From Aelia acuminata (lineage: Eukaryota > Arthropoda > Insecta > Hemiptera > Pentatomidae): a stretch of 64,000 bases of DNA. The DNA lies in contig OU426979.1 in NCBI GenBank assembly GCA_911387785.2, forward strand, positions 80,075,475-80,139,474. Reading direction: 5' to 3'. A model generated the notes under the pieces. The model saw only the letters and a program-made list of their open reading frames with translations. It ran no database searches and was not told where the DNA came from. Of this stretch, positions 23,301 through 34,000 are shown in pieces; within the stretch, counting starts at the first letter, position 1, and each line of letters begins with the position of its first letter. The position numbers and the translations under genes were made by a program.

Positions 23301-24907
23301 TCCATTTACAAATAATTCTCAATATTATAAATAATTCATACTTTCTGAAGAAAAGCAGAATTATTATTTTCAAGTTAAAAATTGCATTTACTACAGGATT
23401 ATTAATCCTCGAGAAGTGTCCTTTATTTATGTTAGAGGAGTCCCCCCACCCCTTGAGCATTTCCCTTACATTCTGATTTCCATCCCTATTTCTTTTAATT
23501 TTAACTTCCATCATTTAGTACTCAGAACCAAGGAATAAATAGGATATAAATATCATAAGAAGAATAAAAAATAAAATATATAACAAAATGTTACACTTCA
23601 ACAATTTTTGTTTTAGAGTGACAAGCATTCGCATTTTTGGTCTCATAAGTTGTACTTGTTAGTTACTTGGGTCATCCATACTGTTTTTGCATTGAACCTC
23701 TTTGACAGGTGCATAGATTCTTACAGCCATGAGCAACAGTCTAGAAACACAACCAACATAAAATAAGTAAAGAAATTTTCAGATTCCTATATGGTTTCAA
23801 CTAACTCATCAGAAACAAATAATACTTACAGTTTGTATTTTTTTCTAGATAACATTATAAGGTTTTCGTATCCCGCACCTACCCCCTATTTTAGTTGTCA
23901 AATGTTTATCGCTAATAGTGATTCCTTCTTCCCTTCTGGCTGTGATTAAGCTCAATCTTAATTAGTTTTTTACTCTTTCGATATAATTCCATTTAATGAG
24001 GTAGAGTCCAAGCTATGATAATCCATGGGGAATCAGCAATTTTTAGACTGCTTACTAGTCCATATCGAACATATTAGTTAGCCTTTTAGGTAAAGGAAAA
24101 TATTGGAACGTTAAGAGTGTTGCTGTGAGGGAAACTCCACTTTCATTATTCTCTCACAGATCTTCATACAGACTGGACATGCAAATCATACCCCATAGTG
24201 TGAATGTGACTGATTTGAACATGTCTGCCTTCTGCATGTCTATTCAGGTCCAGCAAGCCAAAATCTCGATATAGTAGAGAGGCTTGTTTTAGTTATACCA
24301 ATAATAATGATCCCCATGAGGGAAGTGCACACGGGGACACCTTTCACAGATTAATATATACTAAAAGATAAGCACTTAATGCTACACATTACGTAGGTAC
24401 ATTAAGTGCTTATCTTTAAGTAGATACATTACGTATGTAGGTATTATAATACGTATTATAATTAATTTCCATAGAATTAATGCATTCTCTGCTCCTTATG
24501 CCTAATAAGGCAGATATATTAATATCACATTCTCTTAATGTTAGAATGTTAGGGGGCAATTTGGTTATAAAATAAACATCACAAAAGATAACAAATAAAG
24601 TGTAAAAAATAATTCTTTAATCAAGAAAGCAATTCAATCTCAATATTTAAAACTCAAACACATTCAGCTAAATTAAGTTTTTTAGATGATCTAATCTTGA
24701 AAAGAATAGCACAATCGTAAAAATGTATGAAAAAAGGTAATAGCTAGTTTAATTATAATTTTAATTGCCAGTAAAATTACCTCTATCATGATTTATGATC
24801 CGTAAATTATCTTTCACTGAATACTGATAAGTTTTGGCTTTTGATAAAAATGTTTCCACATCAGTAGGGACGATTTCTATAAAATACTGATAAAGGGCCA
24901 TATCTTC

Positions 24908-24939
<32 letters not shown>

Positions 24940-25998
24940 GATAAAAGGTAAAAAATATGGAATATTATGAAAAAGATAATAAATAATTAAATAAACCTAC
25001 TAATATCTGCAATCTTTTCTTCACCATCTAGAGGGTGAATAATGCCAACCCCAGAGTCCCCAAATGAAAGATGGTGAATTCTATGTGAAAAATTATATTC
25101 CGCTTGAGATACAAATGCAGAAATATGAACATGACCTTCTGGTAAGTGAAGAGATTTGCCAGCTGTTATATGCAAGTTTCCGGCTACTTTATTCAAAACC
25201 AATGAACCATAAACTCGACATGCATCTGGAGGATTACTATCAATTATCTCCCTGTCATAGAAAAATTATAATTTTTGGAGAACTCTTTAACTAACAGTGT
25301 TTTACAACCTATAATAAATCAGAGTTACCGTTGCGGTGATTTTTTATGAGTAATGCTATGACCAGATTTCCACAGCAGATCATTGATAGCATGGAACTCC
25401 TCCCTTAGATATGAGTTAACTCTTCGAATGTCATCAAAGTTAAGTCTTTGCTCTGGAGTCATTTCGAACCATGTGTCCATCATATCTAATTTGCCGAATT
25501 TCAGCATATTCTGGTTGGTTGAGTCTAAAATGTCAGCTCCAATACCTTAAAATTAACAAAATAATAAGTTTATATAATATCAATTAGTATAACACAAATA
25601 TTACTTAAATAAAACATCAGATAATGGCCCATAAATCATAAACAACTAACTTGAACAAGGCATAGCAACTGTAAGATCCATATTTAGCTTAAGTTTTGCA
25701 TCATAATCTTTATCAGGCATGAACTTAAAATCAACATGACTTTCAAAGTAATATCTCACTTCATGAACAATGATCCAAAGTATAAGGACATAGGCTATAA
25801 CAGTCACTGAAACACCAAAACTTACATTATAACAAGTTCTAAATATTATTTTCATTCCTTACAATAAAACATACCTGTACCACCGATTCTGGATTTTTCT
25901 ACAAAATCTTCTTTACTTACTTTAGGAAAGGAATCCAACTTTTTGATGATTTCAACACCATAGTACTGGGATTTTTTTCTTTGTCTTAACATACTCAT
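20376..25998 (-). CDS. ERGIC2: ERGIC2, ER-Golgi intermediate compartment protein 2 (7 exons)
   Basis: Exons on the minus strand: 25998-25875, 25806-25651, 25545-25329, 25251-25001, 24903-24781, 21376-21239 and 20497-20376; joined 1131 nt, 376 aa (human ERGIC2 has 377). Every intron is GT-AG and frame is kept throughout. The family cycles between ER and Golgi and helps sort cargo into COPII/COPI vesicles. Seen: cytosolic start with KKLDSFPKV and EDFVEKSRIGGT, first membrane segment at about residues 44-63 (VIAYVLILWIIV), the MDLTVAMPCS stretch, luminal domain with VNKVAGNLHI-like LNKVAGNLHITAGK, EYNFSHRIHHLSFG, IIHPLDGEEKI, then GSHGVPGIFFKYDISAL and the second membrane segment at about 315-345. 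The exon 5 acceptor follows a 26-base T run. A likely polyadenylation signal (AATAAA, minus strand) is near 20320. Confidence 0.97.
21754..21838. repeat. Short hairpin repeat, copy 2
   Basis: The arms 21754-21790 and 21803-21838 differ at only about three positions over 36 bp. The loop of 12 nt contains GGTTTTTAGT. It is the inverted counterpart of the copy at 7141-7227 (shared core GTCACCATGCTAAAGTAAC) and lies in ERGIC2 intron 5. Confidence 0.8.
21950..23151 (+). mobile_element. Unclassified non-autonomous element, copy B
   Basis: Starts around GAAAGTATTGCGATCGAGAA, followed by TTCGACTTCAGGTTTTCAAC and AACCAAGTCCCGCAAAATGG, and ends GTTGCGCGCATCGCACCAGA at 23151, the same two ends as 9350-10511. 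The middle differs and may hold other insertions (22100-22900). No coding capacity. It lies sense-neutral in ERGIC2 intron 5. Confidence 0.6.
24361..24420. repeat. Near-perfect 21-bp hairpin
   Basis: The arms 24361-24381 and 24400-24420 pair at 20 of 21 positions (core AGATAAGCACTTAATG) around an 18-nt loop. The neighbouring ACATTACGTAGGTA and ACATTACGTATGTAGGTA phrases are related. It lies in ERGIC2 intron 5. Confidence 0.75.
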
Positions 25999-26489
25999 AA
26001 TGTTATGGCAACGCTTATGGATAAAAATCAAGGGGACTAAAAAGTTAATGCACCCACAGATATTGAATAAAAAAATAAAATCTCATTCAAGAGCAAACAA
26101 TTTGAAGGCAGATAAATTTTTATCATAATTTTAAAATTTCATCAATGAATATAATACTAATCCATCAACAATATTCATCCTTGAAGCCAGTTTCTAATCA
26201 CGTAACTTCCTTAAGAGCAGGTTATAAATATGTCGTCCATTAGAAAGAGCTACATCCTCGATATAAAGATATATAAAAAATTATTTGCTATAGTTCCTAT
26301 GATAGAGGAGCTATTCTATTAACATACATTATAAAACATATAACATTTTATTTATAAAAATGGGAGTCTAAAGAGAAATAATGTGTCCCTCACTTTACTA
26401 GTGTTGGATTGATGAAAGAAAAAAAATTACTTTTTGAACATTTTTATTTTATAAAATATTCCTAGAAATACATTATCAAAAAAAAAAAT
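25999..26489. other. 5' flank of ERGIC2
   Basis: This is the upstream side of the ERGIC2 start codon and is expected to hold its 5' UTR and promoter. It is AT-rich and I see no clear core promoter motif or upstream coding exon. Confidence 0.35.
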
Positions 26490-26589
26490 CGGCTGTCATG
26501 GGGCCCTCGGCAGATCAGAAACTTAAAAGTTGGTGATATTACAATCAAATATTTTGAACTACAGAACGTGTTTAAAATTGAGGAAAAAC

Positions 26590-27130
26590 CGAATAAAAAG
26601 TTAACAATTTTGGTCGGTGCGTGAAACACACAACTTTCACTTAGCAGCCTAGAGTAGAAATCGACATGTTTTAATAAATTTGTAAACGTCATTTAGCAAC
26701 TTTACAGAAAATAGCTTTTTCCACATCTCTTTGTTTTTCTCCATAAATTTATAATTAGTAAATTAAAAATATAAATTTTTATATTTATCATTATTTTTTA
26801 TATTTATTTCATATAAATTTGTTAAAACATAAATTCATAATTAGTATTGTAAATTATATTTATTTTAGTTGTTTATTGATTGCTTGTTTTTTACGATGTA
26901 TTTACTGTTTTGTTAATATATCGTAAAGGTGAATCGATAGAAGGTGTATTTACAGCTCCTAGTAAATTAAAACTTGATTTTCAAATGTTTGTCTCTTATG
27001 CCTTTCCGGAAACCGAGAACGATTACTGTTCCTCAAAAACCACCTTATATTTCATTCAGAAATCTATAATGACTTCCGTTGAAAACCGGAAGTCGAAATT
27101 TTTAATTTCACGATCGCAATACTTTCAGAA
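26590..27130 (-). mobile_element. Unclassified non-autonomous element, copy C (deleted)
   Basis: Inverted relative to copies A and B. One end near 26600-26740 has ACACAACTTTCACTTAGCAG and GAAATCGACATGTTTT, the other at 27065-27130 has AACCGGAAGTCGAAATTTTT and CACGATCGCAATACTTTC. In between is AATATATCGTAAAGGTGAAT, also seen in copy D near 50025. It is about half the length of A and B. Confidence 0.55.
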
Positions 27131-27298
27131 ATTACAAATTAGTCCTCCTGCTCCACATTAACTACTATTAATAACATTTATAATTAATCAATGTCCTTTT
27201 ACTTTAATTTGACCAAGGGACAACCAGTGATTTAAATTTAGTTGATAACTGATATCCTAATAAAATTTGTGTGTAACTAACCTCCTCTTACTTTTACT

Positions 27299-27966
27299 CA
27301 CGGGCGTCACCGCCGGGGGGGGGGGCAGGGGGGACACGTCCCCCCCCCAATATTTTGGCAGGAGAGGACCCAATGTAAAAAATTAAATAAAAAAGCGACT
27401 TTACGAATTTATCCGAATTGAACCAATAAAATATAAATATAAAATATTGTTAAAAGCAACACTCTATTGTTAAAAGCATAGTTAGGTGTATTGTATATTT
27501 GACGAATTATGTTTTTTTTAATTTCAGCTTGAACTGTTTTGTTTTATGAATTCTGTAACTAAGGTGTGTCCCCGGAATTGGTCCCCATTTCTTTTTTAAC
27601 CAAGCAGCTTGATCCTACTTTCGATCAATTCGATGAAGCTTATAGAAATTGATGGGAAGCAATGAAATTAGTGGGATCAGGATCAGAAAAAAAAACTTGG
27701 ATAAAATTCAATCAAAAAAATTTGGCCCGCATCCTTCAACATTAAGCTTTAACAACTCGCTATTTTATAACTGATGCATAAATTGAAAAGTTTTAAGAGA
27801 CTATAAATACCTTTAAAATACATCGTTGGAGGATGAATTAAATGTCCCAGCAGTTGTTAATAGGACTTATTATTTTAACTTTTAGCCCCTCAAATTTCTA
27901 CCTACCCAATCTAGGAAAATTTTGTGAGATGTCCCCCCCAATAATTTGGTGCTGGTGACGCCCATG
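27299..27966. mobile_element. hAT-type non-autonomous element, copy 1
   Basis: The ends CACGGGCGTCACC and, reversed, CATGGGCGTCACC form the terminal inverted repeats. A perfect 8-bp duplication CTTTTACT flanks them (27291-27298 and 27967-27974), as expected for hAT. Just inside the ends are G and C runs. The interior, about 640 bp, has no intact reading frame. A shorter relative is at 29242-29415. Both lie between the ERGIC2 and ASCC1 starts. Confidence 0.88.
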
Positions 27967-28315
27967 CTTTTACTTTACCTATAGTCATAACTGTTTCAAA
28001 TATCATTAAAATCTGATAAACCTGCAAAAGTTGCTGCTTATACTTCTATTGGACCAATGAACAACAAGTGTTTCTAATTTTGTTTAAAAAGGATGAACCG
28101 TTATAAAATAGAAGATAAACACAAAGAAAACAAAATGCAGATATCAGTAAATGCATATATCTAACCTCACATGAACAACACATTTTCAGACAGAAAAATT
28201 GCATTGCGCATACTTCTGAATGTCTGATGAACTAATAAATCTGTTCCAACACGATTTCTTAATTGTCTTAAGAAAAACAATAAAGGTGCGCTCGCTCAAA
28301 AAATAAGGAGTAGGA

Positions 28316-28900
28316 CCTAATACAATTTTCTTTCAATCCCCGCCAATACATTTTTAATATCAAAATACATACATATTCTGCAGAGGATTCGGCGCTCGAA
28401 GGTTGATAGATTCACCACCTGGGCTGTATGGAGAGTCCAATATTCTGAGGTGAGCACGGGTCTTATGAGAGTTTTGTAGATGCGCACCTTTGTAGTTCTC
28501 GAAACATCTCTACTCTTGAGGTTCCTCTGCAGTCCACAGTAGTACCTATCTGCAGCCATAATTCGCCGTTGGATTTCAAGCTTAATGTCGTTGCTGGAGT
28601 TCACTTTGGTTCCGAGATGAATTCTTCCACTCTTTCAAAATTGTGTTGCCCAATCGAGACTCTCGCCACCAATCGAAAGGCTGCCCACCACCAACTGTGT
28701 TCGCATGCATGTACTTGGTTTTCGATTCATTTGTGACAAGGCCCATCCTTGCAGCTTCTCTTTCAAGGTCGAGAAAGTCATCCCTCACCGAGCCAAAAGT
28801 TCCTCCAATTAGATCAATGTTGTACGCAAAGCCAAGTATAACAGCCGATCTGTTGAATATAGTTCAACCGACATGAATTTTCGGTTTCCGTACTTCTCAT
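28316..28900 (-). pseudogene. Decayed LINE reverse-transcriptase fragment
   Basis: Minus-strand frames give a degenerate catalytic box (LGFAYNIDLIGG in place of YADDLDIIG) near 28830, AARMGLVTNESKTKYM near 28740, and VRIYKTLIRPVLTSEYWTL and STFERRILCRI near 28440-28490. The order equals that of the LINE at 57621-59935, so it is probably the same or a sister family. Frameshifts near 28600 and stops make it dead. Confidence 0.7.
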
Positions 28901-29241
28901 TCTAGGTCTAGATTGAATAGGAGGCAAGTCAGGCATCCCCCTTGTCTTAATTCTTTTTGGATGAATGATCCCTCCAAATTATCTTAATGGCGATTTTTCT
29001 TCATTTGATTTTAAAAAATACAGAAACGCAAATGTCACACTGGGGTTTGAAGGCCCCCTGATAACTTTTGAACAATTTGGTTGATAAATGCAACAAAGTA
29101 ATTATGTTCTTATTTTTTGGTCATGTGTACAAACCAAAAAATCTTCGCAAGATTTATGAAAAATATTTATGGTTATCTGCTTTTAGAATGTAAGTGGGGT
29201 ACAAGGGATCCCAGTGTGACTTTAGAGGGTTTACAAGAGAC

Positions 29242-29415
29242 CATGGGCGTCACCGCCCATTAATTGGCTAGCTTTAGAAATCGTTGAGGGAAGAATTAAA
29301 TGTCCCATCAGTTATTTTAGGTATTGTTACTTTGACTTTCAGCTTTTCGAATTTTTATTTATCCATGCAAATATTAAGCCGTCCCCCCAATAATTTGGCG
29401 CTGGTGACGTCCATG
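29242..29415. mobile_element. hAT-type non-autonomous element, copy 2 (short)
   Basis: 174 bp with ends CATGGGCGTCACC and, reversed, CATGGACGTCACC. A perfect 8-bp duplication CAAGAGAC flanks them at 29234-29241 and 29416-29423. The right-hand 60 bp (AATAATTTGGCGCTGGTGAC) matches copy 1. It is an internally deleted derivative and lies about 150 bp upstream of the ASCC1 start. Confidence 0.88.
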
Positions 29416-29560
29416 CAAGAGACTAATGCTTGACTACCAAAGAGGTATTAGTATCGCAATATTACTTCTTCTTTATTAAATTATAAACTAGCATTTATTT
29501 GTTATTGTATGTAACCTTATATTCGAATAACAGTGAGTGCTGTCATTTAAAAATCCTATA

Positions 29561-30987
29561 ATGGATATTTTAAATCCTGAGGTTTTTGTTTTAGAAGGAA
29601 TTAGATACAGAATAAATCCTGGAAATTATGTATCCTACAGTGATAAATTGGAAGAACCTTGCTATGAAAATTGTATGAATTTTCTAAAAATATCAATACT
29701 TTATTTATACATACTCATTATGGTATTTGTCATTGCTGGATTTTAGTCTTTAATATATAAATATGTTTTCAAGGACACTTGTTTAGGACCTGGTCTCACT
29801 GCCATACATCGAAATTGGTGTTATAATTAAGATTTCTAGACATCTTAGACCTTTGAGAGGGAGGAGAAAGCTCAGTTTTCACTGGTCATTCTCTGATAGA
29901 TTTCCTTCCTTTGGTCATTTGATGGATTTATTGTTGAGCCAAGTTATTTAAATAGATCTACTTTAATAAATGATATAGCAAGATTGGCAAAGATCTTGTT
30001 GGATTGGAACTTATATTTAGATTTATCTTCATCCATTTGTGGGCTAATTTGTCCTTATTCTCTTATCAGAGACTTTGTGAGTCATGTCCTCTGAATTGCT
30101 AACTAGTACAGCAATATCATCTGCCTATATAGGATTTTATGATTCATTCTGACATGCTCCCTTCCATTTTCAGGCAGTTGTTCTTATCACCTTTTGCAGT
30201 ACTATGTTGAACAAGTCAAGGCTTAAGCCCATATCCTTATCTCAAACTTCAGTGGCTTCATGTATTTCTCCTTGTATCTAGATTTGCTCTATAAACAGAA
30301 TCTACCCAGGCAGGGGCATGGATGCACACTTTCATTAATCTTGCTAAATTAAAACTTGTTAGAACCAAGGCTGTAAACCATAAAAATAAAGCAAGGGTGT
30401 TAATAGGATTTCTTTTGCATGGGAGACAGGCTGGTAAAATTTTAATCTAGGGGGCGGACTGGTAAAATTCTTATCTGTGGTGAGAGGGGGGGGGGAGGTA
30501 TTTTGACTATGTAAGGCTCAATTAAATTTTCAAATAAAACAGTGATATTTGAAAATTAAAACATTTGTTTATTTAATCTTCTATATAAATAAAGTTGAAA
30601 TTCTGTTTGTTTGTTTATTTGTTCTTTATAGAAATCCATACTGTTTGTCCTAAATTCTCCAAAATTTGCTCAGGGGTTTTTTGATACCAGGTGCAAACAC
30701 CTGTCCATATTAAAATTGCATAACTTCAGCCGATCTTCAGCTGATATTCTTTATTCTCCAAATTTTGCTCAGTGGTTCTTTGATACCAGGTGAGAACACT
30801 TGTCCATATTAAAATTGCATAACTTCAGCCGATCTTCACCTGATATTCTTTATTCTCCAAATTTCGCTCAGTGGTTCTTTCAGACCAGGTGCGAACACCT
30901 GTCCATATTAAAATTGTATAACTTCAGCCGATCTTCAGCTGATATTCTTTATTGTTATAAAAATCATAATGATCTCACTTTACAATG

Positions 30988-31018
<31 letters not shown>

Positions 31019-34000
31019 GAAATCGACCGTTTCTTTAGAAAAATGAAATTCCCCGTGTGAAACCAGGATATACAGATATAATCTATGTATATAAAGATGA
31101 AATTCTGTTTGTTTTTTATAGAAATCCATACCGTTTGTCCTAAATTTTCCAAATTTCGCTCAGTGGTTCTTTCAGACCAGGTGCGAACACCTGTCCATAT
31201 TAAAATTGCATAACTTCAGCCGATCTCTGGGTATATTCTTTATTGTTATAATATTTGTTTTGATTTCGCTTTACATTGGTTGTTACAAAATCAACTGTTT
31301 GAGTCGATAAAAGTCTCAGTTTATAGATTTTATAGATTTAAAAAATTAAATTCTCCGGGTGAAACCGGTATATACAGCTAGTACTTAATAGATATAGTTA
31401 ATGAATAAGGATTTATTAATTTGTAGCTTTTGGTCCTCATATTTTCAAAGGATGTTTATTATCCTATGATTATTTTTCAATTTTAATTACTTTTTTTCAA
31501 TGAAGTGGCTAATTTAACTTATTCTAAAAAAAAAAAAAAATGTTCTGATTATATAGTTTTAATTTATGTGCATCATTCCCATAATCATAATTTTTATGCT
31601 TTTATTTTGCAGGCAAAGTTCTTAATAACACAATGGTGTTTGTAATACTGATATCTACCTATATTAATTCATATTTTTCATTATTACTTTATGTGAAAAC
31701 ACAAAATATATTGCTTTGGATATTTTAGTAATTGATTATAGAAATAAGATCTATTTGCAGATGAAGAATTCCCTGATATTGAAATAATATCAGATGGAGA
31801 AGAAGATATTGAACAAGCTGAAGGTGGAAGATACAAAACTAGTTTTCACATTGCAATGTATGACTTCTTTTGATGATTTGTATGTTATAATTTTATACCA
31901 ATTCACGATATTGTTTTTATGTAATATGTACTTGTTTTTAAGGACATATTTTGCATATATTATTGGTTCAAAAGGAGCTACCAAAAAGAGATTAGAGACG
32001 GAAACTCGTACTAAGATTTTCATTCCGAAGATAGGGCATAGTGGTGATATAGGTAATTTTTACTAACTTTTATTTTACTTAAGATTAAGGTATTAGTCAT
32101 AAATGTTTTATAAGTTAATAATTAACTGGGGCTATAGTCCCTTGCTGAACCTGGGCCTCTTCAATAACTTACTAGCTAGCAAACAGGCACTACATTCCAT
32201 AGCAGAACCTGGGCCTCCTTGGTAACTCTTCTCTATCCATTGCTACTCTTCTCCATCAGCTAACATCCAGGAGGAACTTCTTCCTTTACATCATCCAACC
32301 ATCTTAGGCACTACCTTCTCCTCAATCTTCCTGGACTAACATACATCATCTTCTCAGGCCACATTTTTTCAACGTGTCTCAGCCATCTTAAACTTGCTAT
32401 TTTAATGTGGTTCATGAAATCTGGTTCTCTTTAAAGAATTTGCAGTTCTGAATTGGAGCGTATTTTCCAAGTATTATTTTCAAATTTTATAAGTTATATA
32501 AATCATAAAGAATTTTACAAGTTATAAAGTATTTTATTAAGTTATAAAATTCACATATTACTTTATAATTTAATCAATTGTAAGTTACAGGTTTGCTTTG
32601 ATTATTAATTAGAAATATAAACTCCCGGTCAAAAGTATTGCAACACCTGCTTATTCTTAATTTAATTGAAAAATTTGGCATCTACGGTTTCGGGCCAATT
32701 ATAAAAACAAACTAGAAGAAGAAAACAAGGTTTATTAATTAAATTAGGGCAATAAAAAAGTATTTTTCACAACGAATAAACAAAAACTAAATATGCACCA
32801 AAATCAAATTAGAACTATTGAAGTAAATAAACTTTGGATTGTATGCAGAATGTTCTTAATACGCCATGTTCCCTCCTCTAGCTCTGATTACAGCTTCAAT
32901 GCGGCTTGGGATGCTTCTAACGAGGTATTGAATGGCTTCCTGTGGAATTTGCTCCGAAGCTGTTTCCAGCCCTGCCAAAGTCGTGGGTGCAGGATTTCAG
33001 GCTTTAACCATACTCTACTAGGGAGTCCCAAAGATGCCCTATACAATTCAAATCAGGGCTCATTGCAGGCCATTGAAGTCTTTCGATTTCAGTGTAATCG
33101 AGGTAGTCTGTGATGCAGCTCGCAGTGTGGGGCCTTGCAGTGTTGTGCATAAACAGTGAGTCTGAGCCAATGAAATGTATGAAAGCCATGACATGTTCTT
33201 GAATGGCTTCCTCCACATTCCTGGGGCCCGTCAGAACCCCAACACACACCACAAGAAGCTCTGTACGAGCTCCCCAGGAGATGCCTTCCCAGAACATTAA
33301 AGGCCTCCTCCATAAGGCATACGGGGACTGATGCAGCATTGTCTGAACCGTTCCTTAGGCCTTCTCCGGACTCTGCCTCGACCGTCTGCACAATGGAGAG
33401 AGACTCTCGTTTCGTCAGTGAAGAGTATGAGCTTCCAATGTTCTTTTGCAAATGCAAGCCTCTCTACACGTTCCTGTTCATGTTCCCTGGTGATCTGCGG
33501 GCCTTCTCGAGGTAAAGCCAACTTCATTAAGTCTCCTCCCGATAGTTCGCCTTGATATGCGTAAGTTACGCACCTGAAGGAGTTGATTTTGGAGCTCTGG
33601 ATTCTTCGAATCCCGTCTCCGGAGTGATTGAAAATACAGAATGCGGTTGTCGAGGGCGCTGGTGGCCTTTGGTGTTCCTCCAGTTGGCCTCCTTGAATGC
33701 CTTTCACTCTCCTTCTGCTATTTGATACATCTGAGGACTGTAAAATTATGGAAATTTATACGAAACGCGATCTGCCATACAGAAAGGCCCTCCTCTGCTA
33801 AAATGAAAATACGAATGGATTCATCTGGACTGAGATGCAAAGGTCTGTTGATTTTAATGTCCGTATACAGTCACTAGGCCAAAATTATTCACAATATGAC
33901 CGTACTCACAATACATATAAGCACTAAATGAAATGTGTGGAATATCACTGAAAAAAAGGCCTTCTTAAGTCCTCAAGCCTTTCATAAGATACCTAGATAA

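Noticed and set aside
24130..24350. Possible LINE or SINE fragment in ERGIC2 intron 5
   Set aside because: Composition is higher in GC, but no reading frame, pol III box or repeat partner could be supported.
30653..30950. CRISPR-like direct repeats
   Set aside because: The ~98-bp units are contiguous without spacers and belong to a Helitron in an insect intron.
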